Shown: positions 17,699-26,114, numbered from the stretch's first letter. The stretch is DNA of 43,093 bases from a bacterium (GCA_018780265.1 JADMJV010000022.1:1-43093); one strand, 5' to 3'. Notes: generated by a model from the letters alone, not told the origin. A program made the numbers and translations.

Positions 17699-17753
17699 GT
17701 GCGCATTTACGCGCTCTCCCAGGACACACCTCCCTTTGGCAGAAACCCCACCG

Positions 17754-18755
17754 GTGATTCATCTGCCTCCTCTTTACTATGAGTGTGTCCATTGTGGAAA
17801 AAGCTGCGAGATGTTCGAGGTCGATGTCGACAAAGGCCAGGTCGTGCCGGGGGCTTTGCCCCGCCCGGACGGACGCATGATGTTGCGCTGCATTCCTGAA
17901 GGCTGCCCCAATCTGGCCGACAGGCCCAGCAATCGTTGCTCGATTTATGAGCAGCGCCCCTCGGCCTGCGCTCATTTTCCTTTCCGTGCCATCGATACGC
18001 CGGGAGGCCGCTATATCGGCGCTTCCTTCGCCTGCACAGCCGTGCTGCACGGAAGCGGACCGCGGGTGGAGCGCAAAGACCGCGACTGGCAGTCTCTGCC
18101 GGCCCACTCCAGCCGCTCGGTCGATTTGGCCTGCTCGTGGGAAACGTATGGGCAGATCGAGGAGTATTTGGGTGACCAGTTGTGCTATGCCGATGGAACT
18201 TTCAGTGGCGCCATCGGGGTGTCGCTGGCGGCCTCTCAGCAAAACTTCTCTCAGTTGGGCAAGCTCGAATTGGGGTGGCTGTCAGACGATATCGAAGCGG
18301 CTTGCCAGCGAACTTTGCGCGGACTGCTGGCGATTTGCGAGGCGGACGATAGGGCCGAGAGAGCCCAGGAGGTTTTGGTCTGCCAGGTGCAGGGAGGTCG
18401 TTATACGAGTCTGATATTTCCGGGATGGGCCGAACCGCGCGAGATTCAACGGCGGATGGAGGCCGAGGATGTCGACCACTGGGGCGATGTGGAGCCGTTT
18501 TTTCGGCATCTGCTCTTTCGCAAGTTTCTTTGGGGGGCGCCCTCGGTGCATGCCCGGGTCTGCCTGCTGCCGCTGATCAACGAAATGTTGCGCTACTGGA
18601 CCTGGCAGCAAGCCCTGGTGGCTGGCACCAGGCCGACCCGGAAGATGCGCCTGGAATCCGTGCGCGAGGTGGAACGTCGACTGACTTTTCACGCCCAGGG
18701 CTGGGAAGAATTCTTGATCCCCCTCAGTCTAGCGTTCCTGCAGGGAGTGCGCTAA
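17754..18755 (+). CDS. FliB/YkgJ-like Cys-cluster protein, paralogue 1
   Basis: The GTG at 17754 gives 333 residues and places the first cysteine 11 residues in, as in the two paralogues downstream. An ATG at 17697 would extend into the divergent HPt gene. The metal-chelating domain shows CVHCGKSC, RCIPEGCPNLA, RCSIYEQRPSACAHFPF and GASFACTAV, the CxxCxxC-type pattern of the zinc/iron-chelating family that includes flagellin lysine methylase FliB. The C-terminal half is helical with LLFRKFLWG, matching the HLVFRKQLV region of the paralogues. No flagellar genes are in the window. Function is unproven; a methyltransferase or redox role is inferred from FliB. Confidence 0.7.
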   Translation: MIHLPPLYYECVHCGKSCEMFEVDVDKGQVVPGALPRPDGRMMLRCIPEGCPNLADRPSNRCSIYEQRPSACAHFPFRAIDTPGGRYIGASFACTAVLHGSGPRVERKDRDWQSLPAHSSRSVDLACSWETYGQIEEYLGDQLCYADGTFSGAIGVSLAASQQNFSQLGKLELGWLSDDIEAACQRTLRGLLAICEADDRAERAQEVLVCQVQGGRYTSLIFPGWAEPREIQRRMEAEDVDHWGDVEPFFRHLLFRKFLWGAPSVHARVCLLPLINEMLRYWTWQQALVAGTRPTRKMRLESVREVERRLTFHAQGWEEFLIPLSLAFLQGVR

Positions 18756-20021
18756 CTCGAGCAATCGATCCCCGCCGGCGATGACCGTTTCCAGGGCATC
18801 CTCAAGCTGCTCCCCGGCCTCCAGTTGCTCCAATCCCTCACCGATCAATTCCAGTCCTGCCTGCATCGACTCCTGAGCCTCGGCCAGCAACTGCTTCTGA
18901 TCGGGCGGCGCATTGGCAGGGGCGGGCGGCTGGGCGTTGCGCTGGCGACAAACGCTTTCATACAGGCCCCGAAACCAACCCAAGGTAGTCTGAAATTCGG
19001 CCTCACTGATCTGACCGCGCAACCGCTGTTGGACGGCCGAGGCCAGCCTCTGAAAGTGGCTGGACAACCCGTCCGAAGCCGTTGGAGTCGTCGTGTCGGC
19101 CGGGGTCGAGCTGGGGAGGCGGGCCGAGCAGGCCGAACAAAAGCGACTGTGCACTTCATTGCTGGCCGAACAAAAGGGGCAGGACGTCGAATCCGTTTTA
19201 TCCAGTCGCTGACGTAAACGCAACTGAACCTGAGCGCCCTGATCCAGCAATTCCAGTCCGCGCTCCAAAGCCAACCGGTCCAGAGTCTCAGCGAAGTGAA
19301 GCAACTCTTCTACCCCTTGCTGCTGGGTCTCGAAGGCCGCGTCCAAATGCATCCGCTCCTCGTCCAGGATGGCCTGTTCACGCGGGGCAGGCTGAGCCAA
19401 TTGCAAGGCCTGCCGCAGTCGCTCTTGCATGTCCTGGTAGACATGGAGGCGTTCCAGAAAAGAGTCGATGGGGATCTTTTCGTCGGCGGCCAGTTGACCG
19501 ACTCGGATCAACTCGGCGACCAGGGGCGAATCCGACATGGCCGGCAACTTGTCTTGCAGTTCTCGCAACGTCTTGTAGGCGTGCTGCAGGACAACCAGGG
19601 CCGCGTAGATCTGCTCGATGGCATAGGCCACCTCTAGCTCTTGAGAGGTCTCCAACCCCAGGTCAAAGCGCTGCATCTGATCCTGGATCCATTCAAACTG
19701 TTCAAACACTTCACGCCCGGTTACGATCAGGAACTCGCTCCACTCCTGGAAGCGCAGGCCCTCCTGGAAGTAGTGATGCCGAGAGGCCAATTCCTGGTCC
19801 AGAGCCAGCCAGCGTTGCTTCAGCGCCTGGCTGTCTTGCTGTCCGTCAAGCCACTTTTCGGCGTCCAGCTTGAGCAGTTCAAACGGCTCCAGGTCGGTGT
19901 TCTCCTGACAGCGACGCAATACATCCAGAGGCGATTCCTCAGGAACGTCCTCAGTATCCTCATAAGTTTCGGGGATTTCTTCGTCCTCATCCGGGACCAG
20001 GTGGGCAAACTCGTCGTCCAT
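18729..20021 (-). CDS. Acidic helical protein with central zinc ribbon
   Basis: The 430-residue product starts with about 30 strongly acidic residues, then long amphipathic helices likely to form coiled coils. A zinc ribbon, CPFCSASNEVHSRFCSACSA, sits near residue 285. It is followed by a Ser/Thr/Pro linker and a second helical region rich in Glu and Gln. No membrane segment or signal peptide is seen. I do not recognise a named family. Its end overlaps the FliB-like gene by 27 bases in convergent orientation. The ribbon and coiled coils suggest a scaffold, which is inference only. Confidence 0.65.
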   Translation of the reverse strand: MDDEFAHLVPDEDEEIPETYEDTEDVPEESPLDVLRRCQENTDLEPFELLKLDAEKWLDGQQDSQALKQRWLALDQELASRHHYFQEGLRFQEWSEFLIVTGREVFEQFEWIQDQMQRFDLGLETSQELEVAYAIEQIYAALVVLQHAYKTLRELQDKLPAMSDSPLVAELIRVGQLAADEKIPIDSFLERLHVYQDMQERLRQALQLAQPAPREQAILDEERMHLDAAFETQQQGVEELLHFAETLDRLALERGLELLDQGAQVQLRLRQRLDKTDSTSCPFCSASNEVHSRFCSACSARLPSSTPADTTTPTASDGLSSHFQRLASAVQQRLRGQISEAEFQTTLGWFRGLYESVCRQRNAQPPAPANAPPDQKQLLAEAQESMQAGLELIGEGLEQLEAGEQLEDALETVIAGGDRLLELAHSLQER

Positions 20022-20073
20022 TGGGCTACCCCTTTGAGATCCATTCTCCGCCTACCTCCGTGCAGGCAAGGGG

Positions 20074-20844
20074 TTAGCCGTTAGGAAGGAAGACTCGGAA
20101 ACTGGAGGGGTAGTTGGTGATCTGGCGGCGCATTTTATCGCTGGACTCCATGCCGTTGCCCTGGGCGATCGAGATGTGACCATGGGGATGGCCGGCATTG
20201 TCGTTCTTGTTCCAGACCACGACGGCCCCCGGCGGCAGACCGCGCAGCTGGTCGCGAGGAACCTGCACTTCTCGGAAGCGAGGGTTATTGGCCAATTGGT
20301 CGGCGGCCTGGTAGGCCGAACCACCCTGCAGGTGGACCCCCATCGGAGCCAGAGCATTCTTGACGCCACGATAGCAGCGCCCGCTGGAGGGATACATCTG
20401 TTGAGTGACCTGGGCCCCATTGCGAGCCAACGCGTTGCCAAAACCGTTGCCGCGAAAGTCACCAGGGGCGCACATCGGGGCGTTTGACCAGGGGGCTTGA
20501 GGGCCGTAGCCGGGTTGCTGCTGATAAGGATAGCCGCCGCCCCAAGGAGACTGGCATCCGTAAGGTGGTTGAGCGTAGCCGGGCATCTGCATCGGAGGAC
20601 CATAGTTGGGGGGCATTCCGTTGAAGCCGCCCATCATGTCGGCCATGGGCATACCCATTGGCATACCCATTGGCATACCGCCGCCACCCATCTGACCCAT
20701 CATCATTTGCATCATTTGCATCATTTGCATCATCTGCATCATGACCATCATGGGGTTGCCACCCATCATGGGGTTGCATCCACCCATCATCATGGGGTTG
20801 CATCCATTCATCATCATCATCGGATTAAACGCCATCGACTTCAC
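20074..20844 (-). CDS. Met-rich protein with C-terminal CHAP/NlpC-like domain
   Basis: The 256-residue product has two parts. Residues 1-70 contain about 32 methionines in M-M-Q, N-P-M-M and M-P-M-G units, followed by a Pro/Gly/Tyr/Gln-rich stretch to about 125. Residues about 150-256 look like a papain-fold peptidase: Cys157 in SSGRCYRGVKNAL, GGSAYQAADQLANN, then LPPGAVVVWNK and His221/His223 in GHPHGHISIAQGNG, with ESSDKM after. This fits CHAP/NlpC-type cell-wall amidases. No classic signal peptide is seen. The Met-rich part could bind copper or form a low-complexity matrix. Both the domain call and those roles are inferences from pattern. Confidence 0.6.
   Translation of the reverse strand: MKSMAFNPMMMMNGCNPMMMGGCNPMMGGNPMMVMMQMMQMMQMMQMMMGQMGGGGMPMGMPMGMPMADMMGGFNGMPPNYGPPMQMPGYAQPPYGCQSPWGGGYPYQQQPGYGPQAPWSNAPMCAPGDFRGNGFGNALARNGAQVTQQMYPSSGRCYRGVKNALAPMGVHLQGGSAYQAADQLANNPRFREVQVPRDQLRGLPPGAVVVWNKNDNAGHPHGHISIAQGNGMESSDKMRRQITNYPSSFRVFLPNG
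20648..20679 (-). repeat. 12-bp tandem repeat inside Met-rich gene
   Basis: GGCATACCCATT (plus strand) is repeated 2.7 times. It encodes the alternating Met-Pro-Met-Gly stretch on the minus strand. Confidence 0.8.
20701..20736 (-). repeat. 9-bp tandem repeat inside Met-rich gene
   Basis: CATCATTTG is repeated four times, the last copy with one change. On the minus strand it encodes Gln-Met-Met units. The array is prone to slippage, but each unit is in frame so length change would not break the gene. Confidence 0.85.
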
Positions 20845-20903
20845 CTTCCCGGTCTTTGTCTCTTTTCTGTATCACGCTGTCCGGCGCAACCGTCTAGAGG
20901 CAC

Positions 20904-20922
20904 TTGTTACATGATTGTTACA
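20904..20922. promoter_or_regulatory. Candidate operator: paired TTGTTACA sites
   Basis: TTGTTACA occurs at 20904-20911 and 20915-20922, 11 bases apart, about one helix turn. The pair sits in the 139-base gap between the divergent Met-rich gene and FliB-like paralogue 2, where a shared regulator would bind. No regulator gene is next to it. Confidence 0.35.
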
Positions 20923-20983
20923 CGAAATAGCCGGCAAACCCTGCGCAGGATTGCTCTAGATCGGTTTGGAACCCTTAACAAAC

Positions 20984-22075
20984 ATGCCTTCGCTGCACTT
21001 CCCGGCCCAGCAAAATTATGACTGCGTTCAGTGTGGACGCAGTTGTCAGGCGGGCTGGGACATTGCTGTCGAAGAACCGATCCGACAAAAACTGGAGGGT
21101 CAGCCACTTACCCTGCGCGTCATTCAAGAACACGGCGCGGCCCTGGTGGAAAAGAAGTCCGGATGGGTACTCAATATGACCCCTCGCTGTGGCTTTCTCG
21201 AAGACGACCTGCTGTGCGGCATCCACCGTCATTTGGGGGTAGAGGCCAAACCCAATACCTGCCGCCTTTTCCCCTTCATCCTCAGTCAAACCCCCGACGG
21301 CACCTACGTTGGAGTTTCTTATTCGTGCACCGCCGCGCGCCAAAATTCCGGTAGGTCGCTGGCCGAGCATGGTGTGGACATCGCCCAGTTGATGGCCGTT
21401 GGCACGACCACCAATGTCATTCACGACGACGGCCTGGTGGTGCACGGCTCGTGGTTTACCAGCTGGCAAGAATACCGGCAATTTGAAAGCCGTCTTGGGG
21501 CGCGCGCCGCCCAGAGCAACTGGCAAACGGCCCTGGCCGAAGCCCTTTGTGGACTGGCTCAGCAGGTGGCCAGCTGGGGCAAACCGCGCACCAGCAGTCC
21601 CCGCCCCGCTCCTCAAGAGCTGGCTACAGGGGTCTCCGTGAACGAGGAGGCGTTGACCGCCATGCGCCAGGAGATGTGGAGTCAGCTATCCGAGCACCTG
21701 CTGCCCGAGTTGGCCGGGGTAGAACCGGCCCTGCGCCAGCATTATCAAAGCGTGACTCAGTCCCTGACCGGACTGGAGTCGGTGCCCGCTCTGCCCGAGG
21801 TGGAGCGCTACCTGGAACACCTGGTCTTTCGCAAACAGTTGGTCATGCATCCCACCTTGCTCTCCAATCTGTGCCTGGCTCACTTTTTGCCCACCTTTTT
21901 GGGGCTGTACGCCCAGGGCTTTGCCAAACACCGTCAGCGTCCGTTAGCCGACCAGGACTACTGGGACGCCCTCGATCTGGCCGAAAAGTTCCTCGTCTAT
22001 CACTGCCGTGGGTTGCGCCCCGTCTATCAGCGATGTGCGCGATTTCTGGTGGAACACATGCGGAGGCCGGCGTGA
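20984..22075 (+). CDS. FliB/YkgJ-like Cys-cluster protein, paralogue 2
   Basis: The ATG at 20984 (preferred over a TTG at 20966) gives 363 residues. The metal-chelating domain has CVQCGRSCQAGWDIAV, RCGFLEDDLLCGIHR, AKPNTCRLFPFILSQTPDG and VSYSCTAARQN. The C-terminal half is helical, with VERYLEHLVFRKQL and DYWDALDLAEKFLVYH. It shares long stretches with the next gene, to which it is coupled by a GTGA overlap, so the two are tandem duplicates. The relation to FliB-type methylases rests on the cysteine pattern. Divergent from the Met-rich protein gene. Confidence 0.72.
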   Translation: MPSLHFPAQQNYDCVQCGRSCQAGWDIAVEEPIRQKLEGQPLTLRVIQEHGAALVEKKSGWVLNMTPRCGFLEDDLLCGIHRHLGVEAKPNTCRLFPFILSQTPDGTYVGVSYSCTAARQNSGRSLAEHGVDIAQLMAVGTTTNVIHDDGLVVHGSWFTSWQEYRQFESRLGARAAQSNWQTALAEALCGLAQQVASWGKPRTSSPRPAPQELATGVSVNEEALTAMRQEMWSQLSEHLLPELAGVEPALRQHYQSVTQSLTGLESVPALPEVERYLEHLVFRKQLVMHPTLLSNLCLAHFLPTFLGLYAQGFAKHRQRPLADQDYWDALDLAEKFLVYHCRGLRPVYQRCARFLVEHMRRPA

Positions 22076-23268
22076 CCCAGATCTTCTTTGACCCTCAGCA
22101 ACACTATGACTGCCTGCAGTGCGGTCGGGGCTGCCGGGCCGGCTGGGACATCCCGGTCGAGCCCGAAGTGGTGGCCCGTGTGCAGACCTTACCGGTGCGG
22201 AGCGACGCCTTTCGCCAGACCTATGCGTGTCCCAGGCATCCTCAAGAGGTGCCCGGTGAGGCGGGCAAGTGTCCTCGCTGCCATCTGGATGCGGTCCACC
22301 AGGTCTTTATTCGAAACTCCAAGGATAGCCCCAATTGCAGCTTTCTAGACCCCGACCAGCTCTGTTCTATCCACCGCGAATTGGGCTATGAAGCCAAGCC
22401 GGCCACCTGCAAACTGTTTCCGTTCGTCTTGACTCAGACCCCAGATGGGGTCTACGCAGGCACCACCTATTATTGCACCGCCACCCGCCAAAATCACGGA
22501 CGGCCCAGCAGTGCCCACATCGATGACTTGCGCCATCAGTTGGCCCATCAGGCGCCTGTCAACAAGGTGGCCGCGGACGGTCTGGTAGTTTACGGTCGAT
22601 ACTATATCAGCTATCGGGACTATCAGGGCCTGGAGGCCGAGTTGACGCGCCGGGCAGCCCGTCGCGGCTATCTCGAAACGCTCTCGCTGGCCACTCTTGG
22701 GCTGGGCTGCCTGATGGCCGAACTGCCCGACCTGGAAGAGGAGATCGTGGCTATCGGGGAGCGCCTGCCCGAGATGTGGAATCACCCTGCCTTCCCCTAT
22801 GGCTCTCCGGTGGCGCGATTGCAAGAATTGAGCCGCTCGCAACTGGCCGATTACTTTATGTTCTCGCTGGAAAAATCGCTGTGGCCAGAGGTCGAAAGTG
22901 GACTCAATCAAGGGACCGCATTCTCTTTGCCTCATTTCAATTGGCGCGGAACCTTCGGCGATCTGGAAAAACTGGTCGACGACCGCTTTAACTCCAAGAT
23001 CGAGCGCTACCTGGAGCACCTGGTCTGGCGCAAGGCCCTGGTGGTCCATCCGCTGCTGCTTCCCAGCCTGTGCCAACTGCAGATGCTGCCAACTTTCCTC
23101 AAGGTTCAGGCCGGCCTGCTGGCTCATCTGCGCAATCATGAAGTGACCGAACAAGATTACTACGACGCTCTGGAAAACGCCGAAACCTACCTGGTGACCC
23201 ATGGGCGAAATCGGCGCATTATCCACGAATGGGCGGCCGATATCTTGCTGGGAACGCTCCGCGGTTAG
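22072..23268 (+). CDS. FliB/YkgJ-like Cys-cluster protein, paralogue 3, with inserted heavy-metal-binding motif
   Basis: The GTG at 22072 has GGAGG about 5 bases upstream and overlaps the previous stop, giving 398 residues. A longer open frame to 21547 is out of frame with paralogue 2 and is rejected. The core matches paralogue 2: CLQCGRGCRAGWDIPV, CSFLDPDQLCSIHRELGYEA, CKLFPFVLTQTPDG, YYCTATRQNHG. Between the first two clusters lies an insertion, YACPRHPQEVPGEAGKCPRC at residues 51-70. Its C-P-x-H-P, then P/G-x-C-P-x-C pattern is that of the heavy-metal-binding domain found in copper proteins. The C-terminus has VERYLEHLVWRKAL-type helices. The stop overlaps pilT. Confidence 0.72.
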   Translation: MTQIFFDPQQHYDCLQCGRGCRAGWDIPVEPEVVARVQTLPVRSDAFRQTYACPRHPQEVPGEAGKCPRCHLDAVHQVFIRNSKDSPNCSFLDPDQLCSIHRELGYEAKPATCKLFPFVLTQTPDGVYAGTTYYCTATRQNHGRPSSAHIDDLRHQLAHQAPVNKVAADGLVVYGRYYISYRDYQGLEAELTRRAARRGYLETLSLATLGLGCLMAELPDLEEEIVAIGERLPEMWNHPAFPYGSPVARLQELSRSQLADYFMFSLEKSLWPEVESGLNQGTAFSLPHFNWRGTFGDLEKLVDDRFNSKIERYLEHLVWRKALVVHPLLLPSLCQLQMLPTFLKVQAGLLAHLRNHEVTEQDYYDALENAETYLVTHGRNRRIIHEWAADILLGTLRG

Positions 23269-24362
23269 TCTTTTTGGCCCCAACCAGGAGGCGGATTGAT
23301 GCCAGCCCGCTGCAGCGAGGTGGGCACGTGACAGCGCTCGTAGGCCATTTCCACGGAGATGCGATTCTCTTGGGTCAGTCGGATGAGGTGCTGGTCCATG
23401 CTCTGCATGCCTTCTTTGGCCCCCATCGTGATAAAAGACGATATCTGAGTGGTTTTGCCTTCGCGAATCAGTCCGGCCACGCCCATGTTGACCAGCATAA
23501 TCTCTTGCACGGCCACACGACCAGCACCGTCCTCCGTCTTGACCAGTTGCTGCGCAACCACAGCTTTGAGTGTGCCGGAGAGCATGGAGCGAATGGAGTC
23601 CTGAGCATCGGCGGGGAAAACGTCGATGATTCGGTCGACGGTTTTAGCCGCCGAATTGGTATGCAGCGTGCCGAACACAAGGTGGCCCGTTTCGGCTGCA
23701 CTGATGGCCTCGCTGATGGTTTCAAGATCGCGCATTTCCCCCACGAGCACGATGTCGGGGGACTCACGTAGAGCAGCCCTCAAGGCCTGGTTGAAGCTGC
23801 GCGCGTGCACACCCACCTGGCGTTGCTGAATCATGGCCGTCTTCGAAGGATGGGTAAACTCGATGGGGTCCTCGATGGTGATGATGTGCACACCACGGGT
23901 ATCGTTGATGTGATTGACCATCGCCGCCAGAGTCGTTGACTTACCCGACCCGGTAGGCCCGGTCACGATCACCAACCCCTTTTTGTAGTTGCACACTTCG
24001 CGTAATACGTCAGGCAGATCGAGTTGTTCCATGGTGGGAATCTTCGAGGGAATGACGCGCAGGACGGCACCGTATCCGTGATGCTGAAGCAGGAAGTTGG
24101 CGCGAAAACGGGCCAAATCGGCCACCTCATAGGCCAGATCTACGCTGCCGGTGGAGAAGAGAGTGTCCTGATGGGCCTCATCCAGCACGGCATTGATAAG
24201 ATTCTCCATGTATTGATGATCCAGGGGCGGTTCATCGAGAAAGGTAATTTCGCCCAGAATGCGGATGGCCGGAGGAGAACTGGTCTGCAGGTGAAGGTCG
24301 GAGCCGCCTTTGTCCACCACCAGGTGGAGAAAGCGGTCGAGCATCTCCGAGCGTCGGATCAT
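23265..24362 (-). CDS. pilT: PilT-type twitching motility ATPase
   Basis: The 365-residue product is a hexameric pilus retraction ATPase. Walker A is GPTGSGKSTTLAAM near residue 140, the Asp box IITIEDPIEFTH, Walker B DIVLVGEMRDLETI and the His box GHLVFGTLHTNSAAKTVDRI. A C-terminal GLIREGKTTQI corresponds to the A-I-R-N-L-I-R-E motif needed for retraction. GGAGG precedes the ATG. It overlaps the second PilT-like gene by four bases (ATGA), so the pair is one operon. No pilin or PilB gene is in the window. Confidence 0.93.
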   Translation of the reverse strand: MIRRSEMLDRFLHLVVDKGGSDLHLQTSSPPAIRILGEITFLDEPPLDHQYMENLINAVLDEAHQDTLFSTGSVDLAYEVADLARFRANFLLQHHGYGAVLRVIPSKIPTMEQLDLPDVLREVCNYKKGLVIVTGPTGSGKSTTLAAMVNHINDTRGVHIITIEDPIEFTHPSKTAMIQQRQVGVHARSFNQALRAALRESPDIVLVGEMRDLETISEAISAAETGHLVFGTLHTNSAAKTVDRIIDVFPADAQDSIRSMLSGTLKAVVAQQLVKTEDGAGRVAVQEIMLVNMGVAGLIREGKTTQISSFITMGAKEGMQSMDQHLIRLTQENRISVEMAYERCHVPTSLQRAGINPPPGWGQKD

Positions 24363-25450
24363 CGGCTACCTCCAGAAATGTGCGCCCGCTCGATAAAGGT
24401 ATTCTTGTCGTGAGCGCGGTCGACGGCTTCCCGAGAATCCACCGTGCCCGCCTTGACCAGCGCCAATAGACTGTCGTCCATCAGGCGCATACCTCGCTTG
24501 GAGCCGGTCTGCATGACCGAGTTCACCTGATGCATTTTGTTCTCTCGAATCAGATTGCCAATGGGTCCGTTGGCATACATCACTTCGATGGCGGCCACGC
24601 GGCCTTTGCCATCGCTGCGCGGCAAAAGTTGCTGAGAAATAACGCCACGCAGTGAGTCGGCCAACATCATGCGGACCTGTGCCTGCTGACGTGGCGGAAA
24701 GGCATTGACGATGCGATTGATGGTCTGAGCCGCCGAAATCGTATTCAGAGTACTTAACACGAGGTGGCCCGTCTCGGCGGCAGTGATGGCCAGGGAGATC
24801 GTGTCCAGATCGCGCAACTCACCAACCAAAATCAGATCGGGATCTTCACGCAGACTGGCCCGCAGGGCGCTGGCGTAAGAGTCGCAATGGAGACCGACCT
24901 GGCGCTGCACTAGCAAACTTCGCTTGGTAGGGTGAACAAACTCGATGGGGTCTTCGACGGTGATGACATTGAGGGCCCGCGTTCGGTTGCAATAGTCGGT
25001 CAGAGCCGCCAGAGTGGAGGTTTTGCCACAACCGGTCGGCCCGGTAACCAGCACCAGGCCCTGGTGGAACTCCATCAGGCCCGGGCCGAGTTCCTCGGGT
25101 AGGCCCAGGTCGGCCAGGGTGGGAATCTCTTTGGGAATACTGCGAAAACAGATGCTGGGGCCGTGGCGTTGATAAAACGAGTTGGCGCGAAATCGACAAA
25201 ACCCCTGGGTCGGATGCTCAACCTGATAAGCGAAATCCATGTCTTGCGCGGTGCGTAAAGTCTCGAGCTCGGTCTCGGTGAGCACCTGGCGCAGGCACGA
25301 CTCGACTTCGTCGTTCGTCAGCTTCTTTTCGGCCATGATAACCAATGCGCCGTATTTGCGCATGGTGACCGGGTAGCCAGCGGCGACCAACAAGTCGGAC
25401 CCGTTCTGCTGGACCATCTCCAACAGCAACTGGTTCATCACAATGGACAA
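24359..25450 (-). CDS. Second PilT/PilU-like ATPase
   Basis: The TTG at 25450 is chosen because AGGAG lies 8 bases upstream, giving 363 residues (an ATG at 25438 is the alternative). Walker A is GPTGCGKTSTLAAL, the Asp box VITVEDPIEFVH, Walker B DLILVGELRDLDTI and the retraction motif GNLIRENKMHQV. The His box reads GHLVLSTLNTISAAQTINRI, with Asn in place of the His found in pilT next door (TLHT). Tandem PilT paralogues, like PilT/PilU, are common where twitching needs extra force. This one may be the accessory member. First gene of the two-gene operon. Confidence 0.88.
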   Translation of the reverse strand: MSIVMNQLLLEMVQQNGSDLLVAAGYPVTMRKYGALVIMAEKKLTNDEVESCLRQVLTETELETLRTAQDMDFAYQVEHPTQGFCRFRANSFYQRHGPSICFRSIPKEIPTLADLGLPEELGPGLMEFHQGLVLVTGPTGCGKTSTLAALTDYCNRTRALNVITVEDPIEFVHPTKRSLLVQRQVGLHCDSYASALRASLREDPDLILVGELRDLDTISLAITAAETGHLVLSTLNTISAAQTINRIVNAFPPRQQAQVRMMLADSLRGVISQQLLPRSDGKGRVAAIEVMYANGPIGNLIRENKMHQVNSVMQTGSKRGMRLMDDSLLALVKAGTVDSREAVDRAHDKNTFIERAHISGGSR

Positions 25451-25642
25451 GCGGTTGTCTCCTACGCATAATCTGGTCGGACTGCCGTGTAGACCCATCG
25501 ATCCACCTCTGCCAGGCCGACTACCTACCCCGGTCGGCAGTTTCACTGCTAGACTCTTGATTTCCTTCGCCGACCCGGACGAAGGAGATCTTTCTCCTGC
25601 CTGTAACTACAACCTCATCAAATCGTCAGGAGAATCTCTATC

Positions 25643-26059
25643 GTGTCCTTAAGTGTAGCCGACTTGCATGTCGGCAGTGCCGTCTACAGTAAAGAAGGTG
25701 AAAAGGTTGGACGGCTGCGCTTTATGATGGTGGACTCGGGAAGTGAAAGCGTTTCCCATCTGGTGCTCGAAAAGGGTATGCTATTGGCCAACGACGTACT
25801 GGCCCCCGTGCATAGCGTGGAGAGAATCCTCTTCCGTGGCATCTTTCTCACCATCAGTTCCGAGGAAGTGTCGGCCCTGCCCGAGTTTCAGGAAGGCCGA
25901 TATCTGGCCCGCGAGCGCCATCATCATAACAGCGGGGGTGATCGCGGCGAGCGCGGTGAGCGCAGCGATCATCACGTCCCCCGTCACCACGGCGGTCATG
26001 AAGGTGGCGGAAACGGCGGTGGTGCAAATCGCCGCCGCGGCCGCTTCCGACGCCACTAG
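25643..26059 (+). CDS. PRC-barrel-like protein with His/Gly/Arg-rich tail
   Basis: The GTG at 25643 follows CAGGAGAA, giving 138 residues. Residues 1-85 look like a PRC-barrel: VYSKEGEKVGRLRFMMVDSG followed by VSHLVLEKGMLL. The C-terminal 50 residues are His, Gly and Arg rich (HHHNSGGDRGERGERSDHH), likely disordered, and may bind metal or RNA. PRC-barrels occur in RimM and photosynthetic reaction centres and as stand-alone small proteins of unknown role. The message ends at the strong hairpin at 26075-26114. Confidence 0.65.
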   Translation: MSLSVADLHVGSAVYSKEGEKVGRLRFMMVDSGSESVSHLVLEKGMLLANDVLAPVHSVERILFRGIFLTISSEEVSALPEFQEGRYLARERHHHNSGGDRGERGERSDHHVPRHHGGHEGGGNGGGANRRRGRFRRH

Positions 26060-26074
26060 CCGCGCTTAGCGCGG
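26060..26074. other. Small perfect-arm inverted repeat
   Basis: CCGCGCTTAGCGCGG forms a 6-bp GC stem immediately after the PRC-barrel gene stop and just before the main terminator hairpin. It may add to termination. Confidence 0.45.
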
Positions 26075-26114
26075 AAATGAAAACGGCCTCGCAATTGCGA
26101 GGCCGTTTTCATTT
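26075..26114. terminator. Bidirectional rho-independent terminator
   Basis: A near-perfect 40-base palindrome has arms AAATGAAAACGGCCTCGC and its complement, with A-rich and T-rich ends on both sides. It sits between the convergent PRC-barrel gene (plus) and esterase gene (minus), where it can end both transcripts. Confidence 0.88.

Noticed and set aside
20701..20736. Short regular repeats that might suggest a CRISPR array.
   Set aside because: Units are 9 bp without spacers and keep the reading frame of the Met-rich protein.
20497..21021. A plus-strand frame very rich in histidine, suggesting a metal-binding protein.
   Set aside because: The His runs are the reverse reading of ATG-rich repeats (CAT) of the Met-rich gene.
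21547..22071. N-terminal extension of FliB-like paralogue 3.
   Set aside because: It overlaps paralogue 2 in another frame; the GTG at 22072 has a strong ribosome site and matches the paralogue starts.
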